A stretch of 64,000 nt of DNA. It comes from Nigrospora sphaerica. Taxonomy: Eukaryota; Ascomycota; Sordariomycetes; Amphisphaeriales; Apiosporaceae. The DNA lies in NCBI GenBank assembly GCA_018287875.1, contig JAGVVL010000013.1:2108001-2172000 (forward strand). Direction: 5' to 3'. Shown in pieces: positions 11,943 to 22,776 of this stretch. A program made the translations under genes and the position numbers. The notes below the pieces were generated by a model, which saw only the letters and a list, made by a program, of their open reading frames with translations, searched no databases and was not told the DNA's origin. Each line of letters starts with the position of its first letter. Positions within the stretch are counted from its first letter, which is position 1.

Positions 11943-12764
11943 CGACCGGGCTGGATCCCAGCATGGTGTTTTCGGCGATGTGGGAGCCCAAGAGAGGCTG
12001 CGTATCAGCCTCCGTACTCAATATTCGGTAGTGAAGGGCTTTCTGCTGGGCCGCCTATTTTACCCCGGAGATCCGCGAAGGCCCCCTTTCCTTTTGCCCA
12101 TCTGCCCATCACCCTGGCCCGCCTACCCCCCTTCCTTCCGACCCGTTTGCCCAGCCCCTCCTCGATGCATCCATCGCTCCGGAGTGGCCTGGCGCCAGCG
12201 CCATCCGACGCCCTGGCGCACAGATCTGGTGCAATAGCCTACGTGTTGTGGCCGCCGGGACGGCGAAGGAGGGAGGCTCGTGACAGTGGTGACGGGGCTG
12301 TGACGGCGTGCCGCCCCGGCTCAGCAAAAGCCCATGGGCCTATAGATCCCGGTGTCGCTCGGACAGGGCTGGTCCGGATCTACGGTGGCAGGACGTGTGA
12401 GCACCACTTCGCTGTGCCCCGTTTGGGTGGCTTGATGGCTGCCACGACGAGGGCAGGCCGCCCCCGGCCTATTTCTGACGAGCGGTCTTGCCGTGCCCGC
12501 CCCAAAGTGACAAACAAAAGCCCTTGCCTGCCTCTTACCCGAGTAGCTTGAATATCCATAGTCGCGCGGCCGTGGACTTCGGCCAACGCTTGGCCTTGTC
12601 CAGCTACGGTACGGAGTACGCAAGTCTGCCTCACAGCCAAGAAGGCCAAGTTCCCCGCCCAATAATAGCATCTCGACATCCAGTTTCCAAATGCACCTCC
12701 AGCTCAACGTACTGCATGCAACCATCCATGCGATCCATGCTGACAGACCATCCCTTAGCTACCC

Positions 12765-12777
12765 GGGGGGGGGGGGG
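12765..12777. repeat. Poly(G) run, 13 nt
   Basis: Thirteen consecutive G on the plus strand in the same gene-free region. Confidence 0.95.
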
Positions 12778-14921
12778 CGTCCGGACGCCCTTCGGTCTTC
12801 TATCTGGTGGTCTGCCGTAGGAGGGTTCCCCAGGTAAAGTAACAAGGACACCCAGGGCCTCCCCTCTCGTCCATGAAGAATGGCCTCCCGGCTGTGGATG
12901 AAAATAGACTTTGGGTGCGTAGGGGCTGGTAAGCTGGAATGTCATACGGGACCGTCTGATATCGAATGTTTTTTTATTTCATTCTGTCTTTCCCGGTTCA
13001 GCCCCGGCCGTCCTGCCCCAGGCGATCGCTCCCGGCTGGGCGGCACCTGTGCCACCCATATCGAGCTGTGTGACGGGATTCCTGCGTACTACTCCTACTA
13101 CTGCCTAACTAGTACCTACCTACTTTGTAGAAACCGTCACACGGGCGCGCCTTGGTCAGCTCTGAACCGGCCAGCCCAGGCCTTCCTCGCCTCAACAGCC
13201 CAGGTCCAAAGCAAATGCCGGTCTGCGGGCGTCACCGACTTTGCGGTCTGCCAGCTCAGCCACACACAGACGTCCATTGCATGTGGCATCGGACCAAAAT
13301 ATTCCAGACCACGTCGGAAGCTTCGCCCATCCCCATTCCTCATCGAAATGCTGCCCAAAGGTGGAGGAGGCCCTTTCTCGTAGACCCCCCTTTCCCCTTC
13401 CCAGCCCCGGCCCTTGCAGGCGAAAGGAACAGCCTGTCATGCCATGCTGTTCGCCCAGCCGTCTCGTTCGGCCACTCCGCCGAAGAAGAAACGAGGAAAC
13501 CCTGCGTTTTCGCGGTGCAACCCCTACGGACCTACTAAACCGCAGTCTCTACCGAGATGAATGCCCAAAGCCCATCTGTGCCTGCCCACCTAACCTGTTC
13601 ACACGTACACCACACACACATAAACACATATACACACGCCGGCACAAACACACACTCCCTCTCCCTTTCCTGTCTGTCGCACACACCGCTGCTCCGCTGG
13701 ATTGTTTGATGATGACAGCGAGGCGCGTTTGCCCCGAACCAGGCTATCGGCGCCGAAGCCGCCCGTAGGGCATCTGGCGAGTCGGCCCGGCTTCTGATAA
13801 GTTGGCGTTGAGGGAGGGTGCAACGGAGATACGAGGATAGCAAGGCGACCGGCCCAACTGCCGGGGTCAACTGGGCCGGGCTTGGTAGGCAGGTAGCCAC
13901 TTGGGAGACTCGACAGCGTCTCCCATCGTTTTTTTGTCTTCCTCCCCCTACATGCATCCCGGGCCTGTCCAACTCCCGTCGCTTCCTTCTCCGGTTCGGA
14001 GCGCTGCCATGCATTGACAACGAGGGCCCGCGGGCTGGGAGCCGTCGTCGGGAACGGACGAGCCTAATGACGTTTGCGTCCCGAGGCATGTGTACGTGCT
14101 GCTGACCACGGAGCAAAAAGTCTGATGCGCAAGGTCTGGGCCGCGTTCCAGAGGCGAATTGGTCCCTGCTGGTGGGTGCGTCTTGTCCCTGTGCCCGCAT
14201 GGGCGGGCAGCCGTCGTTGCAACGTGTAATACGCCTCCTGGAAGTATCGAGTCCTGTACATGCCCGTTGAAGTACATGTCGTGGCCGGCATAGGCCCAAT
14301 ACCTACACGTAAAGATGCGGCCTGTAGTCGTCCGCCCATGGCCGGCAGTACGCTTGCTGCAATGGACATCCATATCATCAGCCATTTTCTCGTGGGACTC
14401 GGCGGCCCCCAAGTATCAACATGTATGCCAAAGACCCTTCCCAGCTAGCTGTAACACTCCCGAACCCAAACACGTACACCCGGTCACCGATTCAATAGCA
14501 AGCTCGAGGTTGCGCGGTCCGCCTCCGCCGGCATTTACCTCGTCCAGCTGGGAAGAGACGCGGCCATGGCTCTCAGGTTTGTCAAAGCTCTTTGTTCTAC
14601 ACGGAAACCAGCCGCTCGTGTCGGCGCAGAGGAGAACATATGCACGGGGCCGGAGGCCCCACAAGGACGCATTATCAAGGAAACGGACCTCATCGCTGTA
14701 TAGGGGTATATTGCATCGCTGATGGGTATTGGCCGGGAACCGTCGCTTTGGCCCACGTCTTGGGGCCGGCCTTTCCGAAATCAAACCTCATACCGGCCAA
14801 ACAATCCTGAGCCGCCAGCGTCCATGCCGTCTGGGGTCTATGACGCAACCGGTGCCTGCCAACGGCCAAACCGGCCACGCCGTGGAATATCGAAACTGCC
14901 ATCGTCTGCCTCCCAAGCAAG

Positions 14922-16351
14922 CTACATCTCCGACTTCTTCCGACGCTTGCGCGGCAGGTCGTGGTCCGACGTATCGGCACTGTCATCCCTGTCGGGCTCA
15001 TAAGTGCCGTCGCTGCGGCGGCGCCTTTGGTTCTTTCTTGTGACGTTGCCGGAGCTGCCGGCCGTGTGGCTGGCGGCACTCTCTTTAGCCGGCGCGAGCC
15101 TGATCCGAACACGTGAGCCTTCGGCCTTGGCTGCGGGAGAGACGGGACGGGTGGCCGGGCTTGCGCTCGACAATATCTTCGGGGTTGCCGTCGACGCCTC
15201 GGTAGTGCTTGCTTTCAGGACGATCCTCGTCGGCTTGGTCTCGACTTCGTCAGAATCGCTCGACACCACCTTGGGGGTTGCCGTCGACGTCTCGGTGTTT
15301 CTTGTTCGCAGGATGATTCTCGTGGGCTTGGCGGTACGACCCAAGGTATTGGCCCACGTCTTTTTGAACGCCTCTAGGCTTTCCCTACTGGCCTCTTCCT
15401 CGGCCAGTTCGTCGTGTTCACGCGGTTGAGAAGCGTCGAGTAAAGCCTTCTCTTCCTCGATGAAAGCCTCATAGGGCTCCATGTCACGGATACCCTCCGG
15501 GCTCCGGTAGTAGGCATGCTTTTGCTGCCAGCCTTGGGGGTTGTTGACTTCGTCGTCGAGCTGGGGAAAACCCCGGAAGGCATTGGCGCGTCGGACAATC
15601 TCGGGCATATTCTGGTTGTAGAACGTTTCGTTTAACCAGCTAGCCCAGTGTTAGTACTTGCACAGTGAGTCTGATGAGGTGGCGTCACTTACGTATAGTA
15701 GTCGCCGTGAGCAGGTTCATCGTAGAACGGATTCATAGCGACGATAAGCTCTTGCTCGGATACCGACCTGACGTTGTCTATCCAAGTTTGGACATAGTCG
15801 GTACTTTCTAGCTGGCGGCTGCGGTCTGCGTTAAGAATATCGCATGCTTCGAGGGCTCGGCGCTCCTGGACTGGTAAGGAGTGCTCCGGCATGGCAACTT
15901 GTGTGTTGGACCGAGGGCTACCCCGAGCCAGCATGATCTTGGAATGGCTGTCGGGAGGTGTCAGAGGGTGGTACTCAGCGAGAGTGATGTCGTCCCTAGG
16001 GGTTGATGAGCTTCGACGGGGTATTATTTTAGGACACCCGTAAGGAGCACCTACCTTTGGCGTTCCTTTAGACTGTTGCGGTGTATAACGGGACTGTTCG
16101 GGTGGTGAGGATCGCGATTGTCCGTGTTGTGAAGATCGTGATTGTTCGTGTCGTGAAGATCGTGTGGTTGTTCGAAGCTTGCTTGTGGTGGGGGGGGCTG
16201 AATGGGTAGTAATTGCTTGCTGATGGGTATCGTCAGCTGCGTAGCCCAAGCCTAACTGAGAGGTAGTAGGGAAGAAATGGTAGAATGTTGTGAAAAGAAT
16301 TCGAGAGAATAACGATGGAAACGAGAAAAGGGAGCCGCCGAGCAGGGACAT
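14922..16351 (-). CDS. Hypothetical protein with internal repeats and C-terminal basic signals, 2 exons
   Basis: I do not recognise this family. Exon 2 (15639-14922) is joined to exon 1 (ending at 15693) by a convincing intron: donor GTAAGTGACG, branch TACTAACAC, acceptor GGGCTAG. The junction gives DYYTWLNETFYNQN in one frame. From the first in-frame ATG at 16351 the protein is 458 residues. It starts with a hydrophobic stretch (MSLLGGSLFSFPSLFSRILF). A Ser/Arg/Gln-rich segment follows with repeated SRSS..EQ units, then a more ordered core (TWIDNVRSVSEQELIVAMNP onward). Two near-identical segments contain PTRI(I/V)L(R/K) and TSTATPK, and the C-terminus is strongly basic (RKNQRRRRS, PRKRRKKS), suggesting nuclear location. 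The 5' end is unsure: an upstream intron could exist. Base composition is less GC-rich than in TOM70 or the aminotransferase, so it may be an accessory gene. Confidence 0.65.
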
Positions 16352-17724
16352 CGGGACGAAAAGAAAATAGGAGGTTTGAGATGGGGAAAACTCACATGTA
16401 GGGTAGATGAGCGATGAAGCCAAAAATAAGCCAGGCTGGGTAAAAAGAGTTGGACCAGAGGATAAGTGAACATGTAGGCTCTGGACTTCGGTGTGTAAGT
16501 AGAGGGAAAGGAGAGAGCGTTGCGTTACGCGGGAGTGGACGTACTTAGGAACGATACGGCTCAGGATGGATCCAAAGCCTGTAGGGTATTCCGTAGGAAG
16601 CAACTCGAAAAAACGAAGCCGTCGTGGATTGATCGAGGGAGAGGGTAATAGCAAGACTGGCCAGGGAAATCAAATGTTTGAGTGTAGTGGACAGTATTGC
16701 AAAATGCCAGTGCAGATGGCGCCAACAACTGGCCTCCATTCAACAGCGCCGAGTCCGGCCCGTGGTATAGAGAGGTTGTTACTTCAAGTAGGCAACCATA
16801 TGAGACATAGGCTAGCGGCCGATACGTCCGAAGCTACGGCAACTTATAGTGACTCACTGTTACTTTAACCACGTACCTACCAGCGCCTCTTTTCAATGGA
16901 GTCGACCCTAGTTGCTCATCGGCTGTTTAGCATAGAAATCTCCTTGGGCGAAGGTCGTATATAGTGCGTAAGATACCAGGAGGATATGTATCATCCGGGG
17001 ATGGTACATCTCTGAAGACCCAACCAGGACAAGTTCGGGGGACGTCCTAACCAACCGATTTGATACCGCCAGGTATATTTGCTCTTCATCGCCGGAGATG
17101 GGGCAGCCTAGCCCCCGAAGCGATATGGTCTCCCTCTAGCCAGCACACCACCCACTCACAGCCATATAGAGTGGCTAGAAAACCGTAGTGGCTTGGGATA
17201 TGATATCAGGTCGTTAGATACCCCTACGCACGCAACCTACGACACGGTACGGACAGAGAGACCAATCATGGCCAATGCGAGCACCGTGAAGGTCGACACG
17301 TGCATTAAATACGACGTTGTATGTACAGCAGAGGCAAAACGCCTTCGCTCTCTGTGGTAGCACTTCTCCCAAGTGCCACTCCGCCTTGCCGGACACCTAT
17401 CCCCTGGCATCTACCGGCACTAGCTGAACATGCAGTCCCCAGATATACATGTACCAAAGCCGAGGTATGATTTATACACTCATCAACTATACGGCCAAGT
17501 AGCGTAGCCTTGCTGCTTACCAGTCTGACAACCGAGCACGGCACGTCCACCCGACCCACTTAACATACTGGTATACTACAGAGAATGCGAGCGCGGCCCC
17601 AGCGTCCGGTTGTATACCCCGACAAACACCACCGTGCCAGCCATCGCAGAGTTGGGACCGAATGTGCTATCGCGCACTTGCTCAGACTGTCGCGGCTCCC
17701 TCCCCACCTCGCGACTGGACGGGT
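16352..17724. other. Intergenic between the hypothetical gene and TOM70
   Basis: No gene is supported. The part nearest the hypothetical gene is T-rich on the minus strand and probably includes its promoter or leader. The part up to 17724 should hold the TOM70 3' untranslated region. Open frames are all below 100 codons. Confidence 0.5.
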
Positions 17725-19794
17725 TTATCGGCCGGGGAAGCCAGCACCGCCGCCGCCGCCGCCAGCACCGCCCACTACAAAAAGCAAGGTTAGCAGCTGT
17801 TCTTCTCGGGATTCTGCAGTGGGACACGGGACAACAGGGAAGCGGGGTCTGCGCGGGGGTCGCGGGGGACGACACAACGGCCACACTACTTACTGCCTGA
17901 TAGCTTGTCTGCCAGCTGGGGGTATCTTTCCTGAACTTCAAGCTGCGTCCGTGTGGCTTCGGCGTACGAGAGGGCATTAATTATCTCGCCCGGCGTCCGA
18001 GCGAGTTCGGCGGCTCGCTCAAAGTATTTAAGTGCCTCAACCACCTTGCCTTGCTGCAACAGCAATTGGGCCATGGTGGCGACCGCGATATCACATTCGG
18101 GGTCGATAATCAGGGCCTTCTCGCAGAGCTTCTCGGCCTCGGTAAACTCGGCCTTCTGCTGGAAGAGGGCCAGCGCCTTGTTGATCAGAGGCAGCACATT
18201 CATGGCCATGGGTTTCGTCTGTTTTTCCATCTCCATGGCGGTGTCGAATTTCTGGACAGCCTCTTCGTACTTGCCCTGGTCGAGCAGCAGTTCTCCGTAG
18301 TAGTTGTAGACATCCGGCACCGTGTCAAAGTTCTTGACGCACCGACGGAACGTGGCCATGGACGATGCTATCGAGCCCATCTTGTACTGCGTCACGCCGA
18401 GCTGGATATGAGAGAAGATGAAGGAAGCATCGAGGTCGATCGACTTTTGGTAGTCCTTGGCCGCCTCCTGGAACTCGCTATGGATGAAGTGCAGCTGGGC
18501 CCGGTGGTAGTAGATATCGGGATCCTGGTCGTTCTGCTCGACGGCGCGGTCGAGGTCCTGGGCAGCCTGGTCCCGCGCGCCTCGCTCGAGGTGCATGCTC
18601 GCGCGCTTGACGTAGCTCTGCGTCATGGCCGGGTCCAGCTCCAAGCTCTTGTCCAAGTCGGCCAGAGCCTCCTCCTGCTGGCCGCGCAGGCATCGGAAGG
18701 TACCGCGCATGTTGTAGGCCAGAGCCTCGTACTCGCCCAGGTCACCCAGCTCGACGGCCTTCTCGAAGGCCTCGGCCGCCTCCTCGTAGCCCTCGTGCGT
18801 CTTCCGGTCCATGGCGCGCAGGCCGGCCTGCAGGTGGCCGATGCCGCTGTCGGCCGGCAGTTCCACGTCATCCTCGAGACCGGCGGGGCGCTCCTTGACG
18901 CGGAAGCTCTGGATGTAGTTGGAGACAAAGGTCGGGCTGGGCAGCTTGGAGGGGTCCTTGGCCTTGATGATCTGTTCAGCCTTCTGCTCCGCGACCTTCT
19001 TCAGCAGACGTTCCACCGAGGCGGCGCTGCTCTCGTTTTTGAACTCGTCGATGATGCAGCTGGCGGTGAAGTCCAGCAGCGACTCGCTGTACTTCTCGAG
19101 GTGCTCGTAGGCGTTGGCACGGCGGTTCAGGGCCTTAACATAGCTAGGGTCCAGGTTAATGGCGGCGGTGGTGTCCTCGACCACCTTTTCCCACTCGCTC
19201 AGGGCGTTGTGACAAGCAGCACGGTTGGAGTAGAAGATGGGGTCGGGCTTGCAGAGAATGGCTTTCGAGTAGAGGTCAATGGCCTCGTTGTAGCTCTTGG
19301 CGCCATAGGCTTTGTTGCCGGCATTCTTCAGCTGGAGGGCATATTCTTTACGCTTCTCGTCGGAAAGAGTGGCAACCAGCTCCTCGGTGATTTCCGGCAG
19401 CTTCTCCTGGGGCTCGGCGGCGGCCGGCTTGGCCTGTTTGGCGGCGTCGGCCTGGGACTCGGGCTTCTTGAACTCGGACTGGCGCTCGGCTTCTTTCCGT
19501 TTCCGGCGCTCCTTCTTACTGAGCTTCGGCTGGGCGCTCTTGGACTGGCGGGCGGGCCGAGGTTAGTCGCGAGCGGCCGGGGCAGGGCGGAGCGGGGCGA
19601 CTTACAGAGTCATTGGTCATGTAGTAGACCACACCGGCGCTCGTGATGACCAGCGAGACACCGGCAATGGTGTAAACAATGGTCTTGTTCTCGGCGGCCC
19701 AGTTGGTGATGCGGTCCCACACCGAAGAGGACTCGACAGGCACGGCAATGGGGGTGCCCGGAGGGGGCACGGGAGCGGCGGAGGCGCCAGACAT
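17725..19794 (-). CDS. TOM70: TOM70 mitochondrial outer-membrane import receptor, 3 exons
   Basis: TOM70 is the TPR receptor of the TOM complex that binds Hsp70/Hsp90-delivered carrier precursors. Exons are 19794-19606, 19544-17894 and 17774-17725; the protein is about 629 residues. Exon 1 encodes a short Pro-rich N-terminus and one membrane anchor (about residues 38-59, [20 protein letters not shown]), the N-in anchor of the family. After the intron comes a highly charged linker ([14 protein letters not shown]). TPR repeats start at about [20 protein letters not shown] and fill the rest. Without the last intron the frame would end LSGSK. The donor GTAAGTAG and acceptor TTTTTGTAG instead give a Gly-rich end ([17 protein letters not shown]), which fits fungal Tom70 better. 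The start is the first ATG of the frame. Confidence 0.94.
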
Positions 19795-20208
19795 TGGTGC
19801 GATGGGGAGGGGGGGATGATCTGGGCTGTTGCTGGCGGGAGGAGGGCACAGGCTCAACGTGAGGTCCAGGTCGGGGTCCGGGGCGTGGGGAGCCTCACAA
19901 GCAGCGAAACCGAGACGGGCGGAGTGGGAACAGAGGGTGAAGACGCGGTTGGCGTGTTGCTGTGCGCGCAAGGGGCGTTGATGGGAGGGCAGAGAGGCCG
20001 CGGGGGTGGTTGGGACGACAGGAAGATCAGCTTTTGCTCGATAATGGTCCAGCAGCGACGATGGCGGCGGCGGCGGCGGCACGGCAGCGGGCAGAGGCAA
20101 GCAGCAGCACCGCAACAACACGCGAAAAATTATTAGCGTGGCTTATGGGCAAGCTGGGTTGGCCGGTCGATCGGTGGCCTGTACCTTCCAGTCTGGTGGT
20201 TGGAGCTC
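19795..20208 (-). promoter_or_regulatory. TOM70 5' leader, start-codon-free
   Basis: These 414 nt contain no CAT on the plus strand (no minus-strand ATG) while six ATG occur on the plus strand. They include GGC/CCG repeats at about 20062-20082. This fits an ATG-free TOM70 leader and supports 19794 as the start. Confidence 0.45.
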
Positions 20209-21132
20209 CATTATGCGCACATTCGATGGGGCAGGTACATGTACATACGTCAGTCTGCCCTGGCCACGGCATAAGGTGCTTGCCTGGTACCCGAAACCAT
20301 CGCAACCTACTCAGTGTGGGTTTGCAGGTCGGTGGTGTTCCCCATTAAAGCTGTTAGAATGGATGGTTTAAGGCATCGGTGTATGCGAAGGAGCTACGAC
20401 TATACGCATGTGTGTACATGTATAGCGTACGGGACTTCATATGACGGCCATCCTGTTAGCCCGTCCGTCGCTGCTGTTAAGCATTTCTTGAACAGCCCAC
20501 AACAACAAGAGCATTCAATGGACAGCAACCGGGGCTAGGCAGCTCCACAAGCTTGGGCCTCAGTGCCGTCATGGGCATACTTTGAATCTACAACATTCGT
20601 TAGACACGCCACCACCATCAATAATCAACAACTGTAAACTATAACACACACACACAAACGCACGCATACACTCAAGTCCACGTGGAATTATACGAAACAA
20701 ATTATACAAGCACGGAGATGAACTTAACCGACCGGGGCCAAGGCGTCCATCTCCTGTGAAAACATTGTCTACCCCGCAGCTTTGTTTCGACTCCATTACG
20801 GGCTGTGGTATACCCGCCTTCCATATCTTACTTATTGCCGGTCGGTCACTCGGGCACTACCGAGGGACTTTACTGTGTACAACTGCACACCTACTTTGCC
20901 TTCATTCAATGGATTATAGAAGGAGCGATCCCCCGTACTTGGAAACGGCCCCGCCTCGGCGTAGTTTAGTGCAAATCCTCTCGTACCGGTACCTGACCAT
21001 CAATCCCGACGAGGTGGGGCCTCTACGGCCTCGACATCGAGGGCACCCGACGTCCATCAACATGCGGAAGTAGTCGATAGTCGCACTGCATATCCAACAG
21101 CAGCAAACTACCAACCCCGGATCGGTGGTCGG
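20209..21132. other. Intergenic between TOM70 and the aminotransferase gene
   Basis: No protein-coding gene is supported. The two genes diverge, so both promoters should lie here. A 3-codon ORF (ATG CGG AAG TAG, 21062-21073) is the last ATG before the aminotransferase start. A short CA-repeat lies at about 20643-20660. Confidence 0.5.
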
Positions 21133-22096
21133 ATGACTGGCCCCAAATCACCCCCGCCCCCCATGGACGACAACCTGAAGCTGTTCACCACGCTGCGTTA
21201 TGATCCCGCCCTCGTGGACCTGCCCGGCCAGCCCGGCTTCTCCGACCTCGGCTGGAACCGGGTCTCCTCGCCCTTCTACATGCTGGACTACCACCGGGAC
21301 CGCCTGCTGCGCGCTGCCACATACTGGGCCTGGCCCGCCGCCGTCGAGGCCGTCGCGGGCGAGCCTGGCCTGCGCCGGCTCGCGGCCTACCTCGAGCCCC
21401 TGGCCGGCCAGTTCGGCCCGGTGCCGCAGCGCCTTACCGTGACCCTGGACCGCGAGGGCCGCCTCGGCCACGCCGCGGCGCCGCGCGAGACGACGGACAT
21501 CCGGAACCTGTTCCCCGGTGCCTTGCCGGCACCGGGGCCCCCGCAGCACGACGACGCCGACGGAAGAGCGGATGCTGCTGCTGCCGTCGTCGCCGTCCGG
21601 GGCCCGGCCTGGCAGGTGCTCGTAGACAGGGTGCCAACCCCGGCCTCGGCCTACACTCACTACAAGACGACGCGCCGCGACGTGTACAACGCCGCCCGCG
21701 AGCGCGCTGGGCTCGCCCTCGCGGACCCCAAGGAGGTCCTGCTGGTCAATGCCGCCGACAGCCAGGTCATGGAAGGCAGCCTCACGACGCCCTACTTCTG
21801 GCGCCGCGGCCGATGGGTCACCCCGCCCGTGCCGGCCACCTTCACCCCGGGTCGCGGCAGCGGGGGAAACGACGGCACCACGCGGAGATGGGCCCTGGAG
21901 CGGTGGGCCGTGCCCCTTACTACATATACACCCTGGCTGCGGGTGATGAGCTAATATGTGTTTTAGGAACCTCGCCGTGGAAGCCCCCGTTCCCTCGGAA
22001 GGTTTGGTCGATGGCGAGGAATGCTGGTTGAGCAACGGCGCCAGGGGTTTCGTTTTCGGCCGAGTCGGCCTAATGCCCACAGGTACCGGCCGCTGA
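21133..22096 (+). CDS. Class IV aminotransferase, probable 4-amino-4-deoxychorismate lyase (ABZ2-like), 2 exons
   Basis: Class IV PLP enzymes include aminodeoxychorismate lyase, which makes p-aminobenzoate for folate, and branched-chain or D-amino-acid transaminases. Exons are 21133-21902 and 21967-22096 (64-nt intron ending GCTAATATGTGTTTTAG); the protein is 299 residues. The presumed PLP Lys is in SAYTHYKTTRRDVYN (about 178). The family Glu is in DSQVMEGSLTTPYF (about 214). The second exon restores the expected C-terminus (CWLSNGARGFVFGRV), resembling the ADC-lyase-like end. Translating through the intron gives an unlikely tail with a stop, so intron retention would truncate the enzyme. The ATG at 21133 is used; ATG at 21163 (MDDNLKLF) is an alternative start. 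The gene is very GC-rich. It stands alone, not beside other folate genes, so the ABZ2 assignment rests on family resemblance. Confidence 0.75.
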
Positions 22097-22683
22097 CAGG
22101 AGGACCGGCCCGACGCCCGCACTGGCACAAATGAAAGGGAACGGACCGAAACGCACGCTGAGTGGTCATTGCTTATATGCTGGGGAAATTTGGCTGTCCG
22201 CTAAGCGTCTCCCAGCATCCCATCAGTCGTTTGGTCGACCCGCGATCGCGTTGTAGTGTGCCGTGAGCGTTGAAATCTAGCTTGGTCGTTACATAATTGC
22301 TCCGATTACATACAAGGTTAGATCGACATTTCTATGTGCTTTTCTCGCTTCGCCATGCCGCGCCTGTGTCAATAACTGCCCAGCGCGTAAATAAAGGCGG
22401 CTGCATTGCTGCATGAGCCTTGCCTGCCTATTCCCCAAGCTGCGAAACAATCGACCTGTGCCGTGAGCAACATGACATCCGTGCGCTTCCTGGCTGCATC
22501 GTCGTAGACTCCGTTGCTGGTCAACGTGCCCTTTCAGTGGTATGCTTCGGAGCCCATCACCGAAGAGCGGCCAATAGCTACATGGGGTCCGTCTCTTCCC
22601 AACATCGTTCACTCCACTTTCGCAAGTGAGACTGCATTGGTATCCACAGGGCCATGTGGTGGGTAGAGAGGTTGTTGAGGGGG
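22097..22683. other. Short convergent intergenic region
   Basis: This lies between the 3' ends of the aminotransferase (+) and the peroxiredoxin-like gene (-). I see no gene; it should contain both 3' untranslated regions. Confidence 0.5.
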
Positions 22684-22686
22684 TTA

Positions 22687-22776
22687 GCCTGTAGAGGGGA
22701 TCATCGGCTCAAAGTTGAGGATCCCCGGTCCCCGACCGCCAAGACCAAGGCCGTTTGGGCCCCGCCGAGGATTGCC
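22687..22776 (-). other. In-frame 30-codon extension after the stop of the peroxiredoxin-like gene
   Basis: Directly after the TGA at 22779-22777 the same frame stays open for 30 codons, to a TAA at 22686-22684. It encodes a Gly/Pro-rich segment ending ILNFEPMIPSTG. It may be a former C-terminus cut off by a stop mutation, a readthrough extension, part of an alternatively spliced last exon, or chance. An open frame of this length after a stop is not rare by chance alone. Confidence 0.3.

Larger units (their letters stand above)
9879..14921. other. Five-kilobase gene-free region with simple repeats
   Basis: No frame longer than about 255 codons exists and none shows a domain, splice-consistent continuation or leader signal. 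The region contains TAGGTA/TACCTA-rich patches (about 10022-10046, 10867-10892, 13107-13128), poly(G) runs at 11925-11942 and 12765-12777, and CA-rich stretches near 11025-11065 and 13612-13655. ATG and CAT are intermixed, so there is no strand asymmetry suggesting a leader. Confidence 0.5.

Noticed and set aside
16020..16082. Possible 59-nt intron inside the repeat-containing hypothetical gene
   Set aside because: Good-looking ends (GTAGGT...CCCTAG), but removing it shifts the frame and gives an early stop, so the exon is read through.
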